This document shows positions 42,396 through 50,844 of a DNA stretch of 64,000 nt, one piece after another. The notes below the pieces were generated by a model. The model made no database searches and had not been told where the DNA came from. It worked only from the letters and a program-made list of their open reading frames with translations. This DNA comes from Novosphingobium umbonatum (GTDB taxonomy: Bacteria; Pseudomonadota; Alphaproteobacteria; Sphingomonadales; Sphingomonadaceae). The first letter of the stretch is position 1. The number at the start of each line of letters is the position of its first letter. The stretch covers positions 62,001 through 126,000 of the forward strand of contig NZ_SACO01000003.1 of NCBI RefSeq assembly GCF_004005905.1, read 5' to 3'. A program made the translations under genes and the position numbers.

Positions 42396-42933
42396 TTACA
42401 AATGGGTGAAATATTCGACCATCATCTCGCGTGCCTTCGGGGTCAGGCGCACAAAGGAGCGGCGGGCGTCTTGATTGTCGTCCTCTCGCTCCACCAGACC
42501 GCGCAGTTCCAGAACATTGAGCCAGCGCAGCGCCGTTGTGCTGGGCACACCCGAACCGATACAGGCGCTGGTAACCAGCCACTCGCTTGTTCTTTTCACC
42601 CGCTACAAACAGGTCGAGCAGGATATCCCAAGCGGGTTCGCCGAATAGAGTATCGTCGGCAAAAATTTCATTGCGGCGGCGGCGTTCGCGATAGGTGCGG
42701 AGAGCAAGGTCGCCCAGATCCTGCCGCGCTCTGGGCGCCAGCATGGCGGGGCGGTCGGCATGGGCGTGGCTCTCTGCCTGCTGGCCTGCTTCGCCCAACT
42801 CATTGGCCATAGCGATCAGCGAATGGGCCAAAGCCTTGAGCCGATCTTCCATGGGCAGATCATTGGCGGAATCTTGCCAAAGTCGGGTCATCGTCACTGC
42901 GAGCGCGGATGAACCCTTATCTTTCAAGTTCAT
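42396..42933 (-). pseudogene. MarR-like winged-helix regulator split by a frameshift
   Basis: The N-terminal part (MNLKDKGSSALAVTMTRLWQ to LFGEPAWDILLDLFVAGEKNKR) is in one frame; the DNA-binding part (VTSACIGSGVPSTTALRW and DNQDARRSFVRLTPKAREMM) is in the next. Removing one base at the CC of 42575-42576 gives an uninterrupted 178-residue protein that reads KRVAVTSACIGSG across the join, a typical winged-helix recognition region. It may be a real mutation or a base-calling error. The regulated target is unknown; a 68-codon gene precedes it on the same strand. Confidence 0.75.
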
Positions 42934-43031
42934 GAAGGCCCCTCCTTCGCAACTCCCCGAAAAACCGTTAATGAGGAGCGCGTCGTAACAAGCCTAAAAT
43001 TTCACGACTTGGCGATTTCGAGAACCCGAGG

Positions 43032-43239
43032 TTAATCGGCTTTGGAGGCATCATTGTCGGAAATGAAGGATCTTGCAATTTCATGCAGGCAGGCATCCAG
43101 ATGCACCGCAGCAATGGGAGAGCCCAAAAACATCGAGCCGTTTTTGAACACCTTGGAGAAGTTCAAGAATATGGCCCAATTCTTCGGACTGGTTAAGCGT
43201 CTGTGTCTGGTGGGCGGCATTATTCAGACTGGCAGGCAT
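43032..43239 (-). pseudogene. Small protein gene split by a frameshift in a T5 run
   Basis: ATG 43239 opens MPASLNNAAHQTQTLNQSEE followed by LGHILELLQGVQKRLDV, then the frame shifts at the homopolymer 43126-43130; the other frame continues GSPIAAVHLDACLHEIARSF and ends in TAA 43032. Deleting one T gives a continuous 68-residue, mostly helical protein with no membrane segment. I do not recognise a family. It is upstream of and codirectional with the broken regulator, so they may form a unit. Confidence 0.5.
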
Positions 43240-43260
43240 TTTCCGGATTCCCTGGATTAG

Positions 43261-43880
43261 TTTGGCGACCGACAGGCGAAAAACCTATATGGATAAAAAT
43301 GCGTATCAATATCGGTTTGTCTAAGTACAATATCGGATGTCTTTCGCAGTTGCAATATAGAATGTGAAATTTTTTCAACAAAATCCTTATATTAGTTGAA
43401 TGCGTTCAGCCCTTTCTGCTGCTTGGCGACAGATATCGGCAAAATTGAATGCGGTAAGACGCTGCCTAAAAAATAGCCATTTGGGTTATTGTGTCGCATT
43501 TTTACAATTTTCGGCTTGTTTGCAAGCCGGATCGTACCGTGCTGCGGGTGCCATCGCGTCTGGAGAACTTCGGGGCGGCGTAGGATATTTCGGCATAAAG
43601 GTGCGGAGTGACCGAAAATAAATCCATTATGGAGTATGTTCGCGGAAGTAGAGGCAAAGCGCTGGCAAATTTGTGCATTTTGCATGGCCACAGCACTTTT
43701 CAGATCGCACATCGATTGCAGGTTTGTGCGAAATATCCACTCAGGCTGATTCGTTAAGGAATCCCGAACCGTTCTGCATAACTTTCGCAAATGAATGGTT
43801 CCCGAATAAAGATCAAAATTTTCAGAAGGATGTTGGCACCAGCCTGCTGGCGTGGTTCGGCTTGATCGGCGGCATGCATG
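43261..43880. other. Low-GC gap without a recognisable gene
   Basis: About 620 bases visibly richer in A/T than its surroundings (one 60-base stretch from 43321 has only 19 G or C). Open frames such as 43392-43790 on the minus strand and 43400-43621 on the plus strand have codon use and composition unlike real proteins here. Near the left edge, CAATATCGG is repeated at a 21-base interval. No RNA gene, repeat family or mobile element ends were seen. Confidence 0.6.
43307..43336. promoter_or_regulatory. Direct repeats upstream of the small regulator-linked gene
   Basis: CAATATCGG occurs at 43307-43315 and 43328-43336, exactly 21 bases (two helix turns) apart, with a partial third copy CAATATAG at 43353-43360. 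They lie 70-120 bases upstream of the ATG at 43239. The spacing suits a dimeric regulator, perhaps the winged-helix protein encoded downstream. Confidence 0.4.
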
Positions 43881-43911
43881 AAAAAACGCCGGAGGATGGC
43901 TCCTCCGGCGT
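43881..43911 (-). terminator. Terminator of ribH
   Basis: On the minus strand ACGCCGGAGGA, loop GCCA, TCCTCCGGCGT followed by TTTTT: a perfect 11-base stem with a T tract, about 30 bases after ribH. Confidence 0.92.
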
Positions 43912-43941
43912 CTCGACTGGTCCAGTAATGTGACGGCTAGG

Positions 43942-44364
43942 TTACACGCCGAACTTTTCCTTGAGCTTCAACAGGGCAATCGCCGCCTTGGCTGCTTCAC
44001 CGCCCTTGTCCTTCTGGGCGGGATCGGCGCGGACCAGAGCCTGTTCCTCGTTCTCCACGGTCAGAATACCATTGCCAATGGCCAGACCATCCATGGTCAG
44101 CGCCATGATACCGCGCGCGCTTTCGCCCGCGACGATCTCGAAATGATAGGTTTCGCCACGGATGACCACGCCAATGGCCACATAGCCTTCATAATCGCCC
44201 GCTTGATCGGCCAGAGCGATGGCGGCAGGGATTTCCAGCGCGCCCGGAACGGTGACAACATCCACCTTGTGACCGGCAGCCTTCAGGGCAGCCTTCGCGC
44301 CCTCCACCAACATATCGTTCAGGTGGTCATAGAAACGCGCTTCAATAATCAGAAACTTGGCCAT
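43942..44364 (-). CDS. ribH: 6,7-dimethyl-8-ribityllumazine synthase
   Basis: Penultimate step of riboflavin synthesis: condenses DHBP (made by the RibB upstream) with the pyrimidine intermediate. The 140-residue protein begins [19 protein letters not shown] and has [14 protein letters not shown] and [17 protein letters not shown] 44364 has AAAGGA seven bases upstream; an in-frame TTG at 44394 overlaps the ribB stop. It directly follows the HTH-RibB-RibX gene, so the pair is one operon. Confidence 0.95.
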   Translation of the reverse strand: MAKFLIIEARFYDHLNDMLVEGAKAALKAAGHKVDVVTVPGALEIPAAIALADQAGDYEGYVAIGVVIRGETYHFEIVAGESARGIMALTMDGLAIGNGILTVENEEQALVRADPAQKDKGGEAAKAAIALLKLKEKFGV

Positions 44365-44390
44365 GGTCGGTCCTTTCGCCCCTGCTGGGG

Positions 44391-45674
44391 TCAATCAATC
44401 TTTCGTTCGCCGGTGATGGTCAGGCCATAGCCTTCCAGCGCTACCAGCGTGTGATGGGTGTTGGTGAGCAGCACAAGTTCATGCACGCCCAGTTCCGCCA
44501 GAATTTGCGCACCCACGCCATAGTCGCGCAATTCCTCCATCGGCTTGGTGTTGCCCTGCTTGGCCTGTTCGCGCATGTCAAACGCCTTGGATGGCGATGT
44601 GACCGGACGGTTGACGAACACAATCACGCCCGAACCCTGTTCGCCGATGATATCCATCGAACGGTGCAGCAGGTTGGAACGTTCGCTTTCTTCACCCAGC
44701 AAATCGGCAAAGACCGAGGTGGCATGCATACGCACCAAAGTCGGCTTGGCAGGGTCGATGCGGCCCTTCACCAGCACCAGATTTTCCTCACCCGTCGCCT
44801 TGTTGAAATAGGCGCGGGCCAGCCAATCGCCGCCAAAGCGGCTCTTGAACGTGGTTTCCGATTTCAGGCTGACCATGCGGTCATGCTGGCGGCGATAGGC
44901 GATCAGGTCGCGGATCGTGCCGATCTTCATGTCATGCTGACGCGCAAAGACGATCAGGTCGTCCAGACGGGCCATCGTGCCATCGTCGCGCATGATCTCG
45001 CAAATCACGCCGCTGGGGTTCAGGCCGGCAAGGCGCGAGATATCTACCGCCGCCTCGGTATGGCCCGCACGCACCAATACGCCGCCGGGGCGGGCGCGCA
45101 GGGGGAACACATGGCCGGGGCTGGTGATGTCGGTTGCGCCCTTGCTGCCGTCGATGGCGACGGACACGGTGCGGGCACGGTCAGCGGCGGAAATGCCGGT
45201 GGTGATGCCTTCCTTGGCCTCGATCGACACGGTGAAGGCGGTGCCCAAGGGTGTGCCATTGCGGCGGCTCATCGGCTCAAGGCCCAATTGCTCAACACGT
45301 TCAGCCGACAGGGCAAGGCAGATCAGGCCGCGGCCATTGGTGGCCATGAAATTGATGCTGGAGGGGGTCGCCATCTGGGCAGGTATGATCAGATCGCCTT
45401 CATTCTCGCGGTCTTCATCGTCGACAAGGATATACATCCGGCCATTGCGGGCCTCTTCGATGATTTCCTCGATGCCTACCAAAACGGGGGTTTCGTCAGA
45501 GGCGTCGAGAAAGCGTTCCAGCTTGCCCAAAGTCTCGGCGGTGGGGTTCCATTCGGCCTCGGTGCAATCGCGCAAGGTGTTGGCATGAAGCCCTGCGGCG
45601 CGGGCGAGGCCGGCGCGGGTCATGCCCCCTTCGTTGACAAGGCGGCGGACGCGTTCGATGATGGTCTGTGTCAT
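44391..45674 (-). CDS. ribB: HTH domain fused to DHBP synthase and a degenerate RibA-like domain
   Basis: Three parts in 427 residues. Residues 1-58 form an XRE/Cro-type helix-turn-helix ([18 protein letters not shown], then [14 protein letters not shown]). Residues 66-265 are 3,4-dihydroxy-2-butanone 4-phosphate synthase with the acidic loop [31 protein letters not shown] and the [10 protein letters not shown] and [10 protein letters not shown] motifs, all intact. Residues 268-427 resemble GTP cyclohydrolase II but contain no cysteine at all, so the zinc site is missing and cyclohydrolase activity is not expected (RibX-like). ATG 45674 is used; a perfect palindrome lies 13 bases upstream. 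True GTP cyclohydrolase must be encoded elsewhere. Confidence 0.92.
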   Translation of the reverse strand: MTQTIIERVRRLVNEGGMTRAGLARAAGLHANTLRDCTEAEWNPTAETLGKLERFLDASDETPVLVGIEEIIEEARNGRMYILVDDEDRENEGDLIIPAQMATPSSINFMATNGRGLICLALSAERVEQLGLEPMSRRNGTPLGTAFTVSIEAKEGITTGISAADRARTVSVAIDGSKGATDITSPGHVFPLRARPGGVLVRAGHTEAAVDISRLAGLNPSGVICEIMRDDGTMARLDDLIVFARQHDMKIGTIRDLIAYRRQHDRMVSLKSETTFKSRFGGDWLARAYFNKATGEENLVLVKGRIDPAKPTLVRMHATSVFADLLGEESERSNLLHRSMDIIGEQGSGVIVFVNRPVTSPSKAFDMREQAKQGNTKPMEELRDYGVGAQILAELGVHELVLLTNTHHTLVALEGYGLTITGERKID

Positions 45675-45686
45675 GGATGATGATAT

Positions 45687-45706
45687 AGTCACAGTTGAAT
45701 GTGACT
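45687..45706. promoter_or_regulatory. Palindromic operator candidate upstream of HTH-ribB
   Basis: AGTCACA, six bases, TGTGACT: a perfect 7-6-7 inverted repeat 13 bases upstream of the ribB ATG. Size and spacing suit an XRE-type dimer, and the gene just downstream encodes such a domain, so autoregulation is the simplest reading. Confidence 0.6.
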
Positions 45707-45729
45707 TCAAGGGCGCTATCACATCGCCA

Positions 45730-46713
45730 TCACATTTGGCGGTTGCGCCGCACATTCCATAAAGGTTTGGCCCAAGCTGCAATGATGCCCGCTCCGGCCG
45801 CCATTGCCAATCCGCTCCAATAGCCATAGCCCAGCATCTTCATCCCCTGAAGGATGGGCATTTGCAGCGCGAAGAGCGGGAAAGCGATGCGCCCGGCCCA
45901 CATGGCAACCTGGGGCCAGCGCTGAAGGCGCAGGGCTCCCGCAATCATCAGGGGGCAGGCGATCAGCACAAAGGCCATATCAAACAGCCAGCCTTGCCAT
46001 TTCAGCCACCACACCAGCGGCAGCAGTGCAGGCATCAGCGGCAGCGCCAGCCACCATGGGAAGGGCAGGGGGCCGCGCCGCGTCCACCAACGCGCCAAAG
46101 CGATGCCCAGCACATAGGCCGCCAAGGAGCGCAGCGCGCCCGCGAAGAAATTGGCTGGCTTCGCGCCAATATCCAGACCTTTGAAATGCCATGCCAGCCA
46201 TGCATCGGCCAGCAGCAGGCCGATCACCCCTGCGCCAAACCACCAGCGCCTCAGCCTCCACAGGCCCGTCACATGCAGCGCATTGCAGGCCAATTCGCAC
46301 AGGATCGTCCAAGCCGGAATATTGAGCGGGAACACAAACATCCGCCCCCACACCGGCAGCAGCGCCAGATTGAGCCCCGTCACGGTCAGGAAATCCTCCC
46401 AACCGGCCGAACGTGACCAAAGGCGCGGCAGGCCGATCACCCCGCCCAGCGCCATCATCGGCCATAGGCGCCAGATCCTTTTGGCCATAAAGTGCAGGGG
46501 TTCCGCTCCTGTCAAAAGCCTTGGTTCCTGCACCCGCGCCATCAGAAAGCCCGACAGCATCAGGAAGAAATCCACGCCCAGATAGCCCAGCCCGAACACC
46601 CGCTGCCCACCGAAAACCGCGCGCACATGCAGCAGCAGCACGCCACTGGCCGCGATCAGGCGCAGCCATTCCAGACCAGGCAAGCGCGTAGAAGGAAGGG
46701 GCGGTTGGCTCAT
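45730..46713 (-). CDS. Acyltransferase 3 family membrane protein
   Basis: Integral membrane O-acyltransferase of the OafA/NodX type that would acetylate or acylate a surface sugar. The 327-residue chain starts with LPGLEWLRLIAASGVLLLHV, the family's active-site helix with its histidine, then LGYLGVDFFLMLSGFLMA, and about ten membrane segments follow. No SGNH domain. Substrate unknown. It lies upstream of ribB on the same strand with the operator in the gap. Confidence 0.88.
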   Translation of the reverse strand: MSQPPLPSTRLPGLEWLRLIAASGVLLLHVRAVFGGQRVFGLGYLGVDFFLMLSGFLMARVQEPRLLTGAEPLHFMAKRIWRLWPMMALGGVIGLPRLWSRSAGWEDFLTVTGLNLALLPVWGRMFVFPLNIPAWTILCELACNALHVTGLWRLRRWWFGAGVIGLLLADAWLAWHFKGLDIGAKPANFFAGALRSLAAYVLGIALARWWTRRGPLPFPWWLALPLMPALLPLVWWLKWQGWLFDMAFVLIACPLMIAGALRLQRWPQVAMWAGRIAFPLFALQMPILQGMKMLGYGYWSGLAMAAGAGIIAAWAKPLWNVRRNRQM

Positions 46714-46767
46714 GGCGCGCCTATGGCGTTACGCCTTGGATTTGGCAATTGTGTGGAAGATGGAAAA

Positions 46768-46843
<76 letters not shown>

Positions 46844-46874
46844 ATATCTTTCGCAGCAATTTCAACAAAAAGCT

Positions 46875-46950
<76 letters not shown>

Positions 46951-47103
46951 ATCCTGCTTTTTGGTGGGCTACCTTGGTAAGTTGCCCTCGCCGGAGGCCG
47001 CTCCCTTAGCGTCTGATTTGCCGCCCGCAAGTGATTCTTTTCAAAAGCCTCAAACTTTTTTGCAAAAGCCCCGAAAATCGGGCCCTTGTGCCGATCCGCT
47101 TTT

Positions 47104-48222
47104 TCAGGCCAACCGGCCACCGGCACGCTTGCCCCAACGGTCCACCGCCATGATCGTGCCGATACAGATCATATTGGTCATCATGGAGGATCCGCCGTGG
47201 CTGACAAAGGGCAGTGGGATGCCGACCACAGGGGCCAGACCCATCACCATCATCATATTGATCGCCACATAGAAAAACACCGTGGCGGTCATGCCCGCGG
47301 CCAGCAACTGGCTGAACCGGTCGGGCGCGCGGCGTGCCACGCCCATGCCCCAGCGGAACAGCACGACAAAGAACACGGCAAGGATGAACAGACCGCCGAC
47401 CATGCCCCATTCCTCGGCCATGGTGGCAAAGGCGAAGTCGGTATGGGCTTCGGGCAAATATTTGAGATGGCTTTGCGAGCCATTGCCCAGCCCCTTGCCC
47501 CAGAAACCTCCCGAGCCGATGGCGATCTTGGACTGGGTGATGTGATAACCTGATCCCAGCATGTCCGCTTCGGGATCAAGGAAAACCAGCACGCGCTTGC
47601 GTTGGTAATCATGCAGCAGGAAGAAAAAGGCCATGGGCGCGGCTACGACTGCAGCCGCTCCGCCCGAAATGAACCACCACAGTGGCACGCCCGACAGAAA
47701 CACCACCACGACTGCGCCGAAACAGATCGACAGGCCCGTGCCCAGATCGGGCTGCAACATCACCAGACCGCCCGGCAGTCCCAGCAAGAGCAAAGGCGGG
47801 ATCAAGGCCCGCCATGTGCGGATCATCGACGGGGGCAGGGTGGAATAGAACAAAGCCATGATCAGCACGATGCCCGGCTTCATCAACTCGGACGGTTGCA
47901 GGTTCATAAAGCCAAGGTTGAGCCAGCGCTGGCTGCCCTTGCTGACATGGCCCACCGCCTCCACCAGCACCAATAGCGCCACCAGCAAGCCGTAAATCGG
48001 ATAGGCTGCCTGTTGAAACCGATGTTCGGGAACATGTGAGATAGCCAGCGCAAGGCCAAGGAATATCACGAAATTCATGATATGCTTCCACGCATAGGGC
48101 GCCATATGGCCCCCTGCAGCGGAATAAAGCACCGTCGCGCCAAACAGCATCAGACCCGTCAGCGGTATCAACATGCCCCAAGGCAGACCGCGCAAGGGGG
48201 CAGGGATGAAAGAAGGCGTCAT
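47104..48222 (-). CDS. rodA: Rod shape-determining protein RodA
   Basis: SEDS-family peptidoglycan glycosyltransferase that works with PBP2 in lateral wall growth. The 372-residue protein has about ten membrane helices, the SEDS segment GSQRWLNLGFMNLQPSELMK near residue 95-115 and the C-terminal GIPLPFVSHGGSSMMTN. Its ATG overlaps the mrdA stop by four bases. Last gene of mreB-mreC-mreD-mrdA-rodA. Confidence 0.95.
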   Translation of the reverse strand: MTPSFIPAPLRGLPWGMLIPLTGLMLFGATVLYSAAGGHMAPYAWKHIMNFVIFLGLALAISHVPEHRFQQAAYPIYGLLVALLVLVEAVGHVSKGSQRWLNLGFMNLQPSELMKPGIVLIMALFYSTLPPSMIRTWRALIPPLLLLGLPGGLVMLQPDLGTGLSICFGAVVVVFLSGVPLWWFISGGAAAVVAAPMAFFFLLHDYQRKRVLVFLDPEADMLGSGYHITQSKIAIGSGGFWGKGLGNGSQSHLKYLPEAHTDFAFATMAEEWGMVGGLFILAVFFVVLFRWGMGVARRAPDRFSQLLAAGMTATVFFYVAINMMMVMGLAPVVGIPLPFVSHGGSSMMTNMICIGTIMAVDRWGKRAGGRLA

Positions 48223-50276
48223 GTCTGCGGCTCGGCGGCTGGTTTGGGGGTAGCGGCGGGGGCAGGGGCTGCGGACGCTTCCTCCGGCTCGGGGGCAGGC
48301 GGGGCGGCGTCGGACTGGATGGGCTGCGGAGCGGGCTTGGCAGCCTCTTGCTCCTGCTGCGCCAGCGCTTCCTCGCTGTCCTCCACCTGCGGCGCACGCA
48401 CACCATATTGCGCGGCATAGGACCGGTATTTGGCCGCTTGCCGCTCCTGAGGCGTCCCGCCCCAGCCCTTTTCCAGCTCCAGCAAAGCGTCCCAGGCCTT
48501 TTGCTGGTCAAACATATAGGTCATCACGTCGCGGGCAATCGGCATGGCGGCCGGCGAACCGCCCCCATGTTCCACCAGCACGGCGCAGGCATATTTGGGC
48601 TTATCAAACGGGGCAAAGCAGATGAAATGGCCATGGTCACGGTGGCGCCACAGGCCGCCCTTGCCATTGCCTATGTTCAGACCCACAACCTGCGCGGTGC
48701 CGCTCTTGCCCGCCAGTTGGACGCCATCGATGGGCAGGCGCGCGGCATGGCCGGTGCCCAGACCGTTGACCATTTCCTTCATCGCGGCATGGATGAAATC
48801 CAGATGCTCCTGCGGCACGCCCAGCGAACCGGCAGCGGGGCGCGGATCATCATGCAACAGACGCGGCATCAACAGCTTGCCACTGGCCAGTCGGCTTGCG
48901 ATCACCGCCTGTTGCAGCGGATTAACCTGCACATAGCCTTGGCCAATCGTGGCATTCACTGTGTCATAAATCGCCCATTCCTTGTTGTATTTCTTCAGCT
49001 TCCACGCCGGATCGGGCACCGTGCCAAAGGACTGGCTGGGATAGGGCAGCGGGAATTTCTGGCCATAGCCAATCTTGCGCATGGTGCGCGCAATCTGATC
49101 CATGCCGATTTGCTGGGCAAAGTGATAGAAATAGACGTCGCAGCTTTGATAAATGCCCTTGGCCATATCCACGCGGCCATGGCCATGGTGGTTCCAGCAA
49201 TGGAACACGCGGTTGCCCACGCGCAAACCGCCAGAGCAATTGACCGCCGCATCGGGCGACAGCCCCGCCTCGAGGAAGGCCAAGGCCACCGTGGGCTTGA
49301 CTGTAGAACCAGGGGGATAAAGCCCGTGCAAAATCTTGTTCCGCAAGGGAACATGGTCATCGTCGGACAGCATCTTCCATTCGATGCGGCCCACCCCGTC
49401 GGTAAAGCTGTTGGGGTCGAAACTGGGCATGGAGACGAAGGAGAGCAGGTCGCCCGTCTCGCAGTCCATCACGACCACGGCGGCGCTTTCGGTGCCGATG
49501 CGGCGCGCGGCATATTCCTGCAACCCCGCATGGACGGTCAGCTTGATCGCCTTGCCCGGCACATCCTCGCGCGTTTCCAGATCGCGCACCACGCGGCCAC
49601 CGGCGGTCACCTCGCTGCGGCGGGCGCCCGGAACGCCGCGCAATTCGGCATCGAACTGCTTTTCCAGCCCGTCCTTGCCGATCTTGAAACCCGGCGTGAT
49701 CAGCAGGGGATTATGCTCCTGCTCGTAATCTTTGGCATTGGCCACGCCGACATAGCCGACCAGATGCCCCACGCAGGGGCCGGACGGGTAATAGCGCGAG
49801 AAACTGCGTTGCGGCACCACGCCGGGCATGTCGGGCTGGCGCACGGATACGGCGGCAAATTGTTCCCAGCTTAGATGCGATCCGGCCTCTACAGGCTGGA
49901 ATCCACGCGATTTTTCCAGATGGTCGCGGATCTCCTGCAGCGCGATCTCGTCCAGATGCAGGATACCCGCCAGTTCGGCCAGCGTCTTGTCCTGCTCGAT
50001 CAGCTTTTCGGGGATCAGGTCGACGCGGAAATCGGCGCGGTTCGACGCAATCGGCTGCCCCATTCGGTCGAGGATCCAGCCACGACGCGGCGGGATCAGC
50101 GACAGGTTGACGCGGTTGCTTTCCGACATCGTCTTGTATTTTTCATTGTCGGCCAGCGCGATATAGCCCAGCCTTGTGGCCAGCAGCAGGCCCACCCCGC
50201 TTTGCAGCGAGCCCACCACCACGCTGCGCCGGTCAAAACTGTTGCGCAGCACGCCATTTGTTATCAGCTTGGCCAT
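48219..50276 (-). CDS. mrdA: Penicillin-binding protein 2
   Basis: Transpeptidase of the elongasome. One N-terminal membrane helix, a PBP dimer domain, and the transpeptidase with active-site PPGSTVKPTVALAF (SxxK near residue 330), SCD and the LAGKSGTAQVVG (KSG) motif are seen. The last 45 residues are a Pro/Ala-rich tail absent from E. coli PBP2. It begins one base after mreD ends and overlaps rodA. Confidence 0.95.
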   Translation of the reverse strand: MAKLITNGVLRNSFDRRSVVVGSLQSGVGLLLATRLGYIALADNEKYKTMSESNRVNLSLIPPRRGWILDRMGQPIASNRADFRVDLIPEKLIEQDKTLAELAGILHLDEIALQEIRDHLEKSRGFQPVEAGSHLSWEQFAAVSVRQPDMPGVVPQRSFSRYYPSGPCVGHLVGYVGVANAKDYEQEHNPLLITPGFKIGKDGLEKQFDAELRGVPGARRSEVTAGGRVVRDLETREDVPGKAIKLTVHAGLQEYAARRIGTESAAVVVMDCETGDLLSFVSMPSFDPNSFTDGVGRIEWKMLSDDDHVPLRNKILHGLYPPGSTVKPTVALAFLEAGLSPDAAVNCSGGLRVGNRVFHCWNHHGHGRVDMAKGIYQSCDVYFYHFAQQIGMDQIARTMRKIGYGQKFPLPYPSQSFGTVPDPAWKLKKYNKEWAIYDTVNATIGQGYVQVNPLQQAVIASRLASGKLLMPRLLHDDPRPAAGSLGVPQEHLDFIHAAMKEMVNGLGTGHAARLPIDGVQLAGKSGTAQVVGLNIGNGKGGLWRHRDHGHFICFAPFDKPKYACAVLVEHGGGSPAAMPIARDVMTYMFDQQKAWDALLELEKGWGGTPQERQAAKYRSYAAQYGVRAPQVEDSEEALAQQEQEAAKPAPQPIQSDAAPPAPEPEEASAAPAPAATPKPAAEPQT

Positions 50277-50843
50277 TTACCCGACCACTCGAAACCGCGT
50301 CAGGCGCCAGCGATCGATCCAGCCCACCACGCGGCCCACCATCGGATAGGCGATGACGGTCAGCCCCATTTGCACGCCAATATAGGCCCAAGGCGGCATG
50401 ATGTCCGCCGGAACGCCATGCTGGTTAAAGCCCACGCAAGCGGCCAGATAGGCCAGCAGGAAGAGCGAGGCCACCAGCCAGTCGGTGATGAAATTGCGCC
50501 AAGGAAAACGTGCCTCGATAATCTCCAGCGTGATCAGCGTCAGCGTCCACAGGAAAATGGCACAACCAAACGGCTGCCCGCTGAACAGATCATCCACCAA
50601 GCCCAGCGGCAGCCCCGCCCAGATCGGCAGAAGACCGGGGCGCACCTGTCGCCATGCCAGCAACGACATGAAGCCTAAAGGCGGCATGACCGGCGCCATG
50701 GCTACCAAGGGCCAGCACGGCATGATCGACGCCAAAGCCACCGCCGCCCAAGGCGTTGCATAGGCAACAAAGGGCGAGGGCGCCTGACTGATCCGGCGGG
50801 CCAGCGGCTGCGCTCCCCGTCGCGAGAGCTTGCGCGCGATCAT
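50277..50843 (-). CDS. mreD: Rod shape-determining protein MreD
   Basis: Inner-membrane member of the elongasome, 188 residues with five to six helices and WAGLPLGLVDDLFSGQPFG, the conserved MreD stretch. It lies directly between mreC (1-base gap) and mrdA (no gap), so position strengthens the weakly conserved sequence. Confidence 0.9.
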   Translation of the reverse strand: MIARKLSRRGAQPLARRISQAPSPFVAYATPWAAVALASIMPCWPLVAMAPVMPPLGFMSLLAWRQVRPGLLPIWAGLPLGLVDDLFSGQPFGCAIFLWTLTLITLEIIEARFPWRNFITDWLVASLFLLAYLAACVGFNQHGVPADIMPPWAYIGVQMGLTVIAYPMVGRVVGWIDRWRLTRFRVVG

Positions 50844-50844
50844 C

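Noticed and set aside
43628..43746. LuxR-type helix-turn-helix remnant
   Set aside because: Only a dozen residues (GHSTFQIAHRLQV) resemble the motif; the surrounding domain cannot be recognised, so it may be chance.
43392..43790. 132-codon minus-strand frame in the low-GC gap
   Set aside because: No family resemblance, no ribosome binding site, and composition unlike other genes of the window.
45675..45729. FMN riboswitch ahead of ribB
   Set aside because: The gap is only 55 bases and lacks the conserved FMN aptamer; it holds the palindrome instead.
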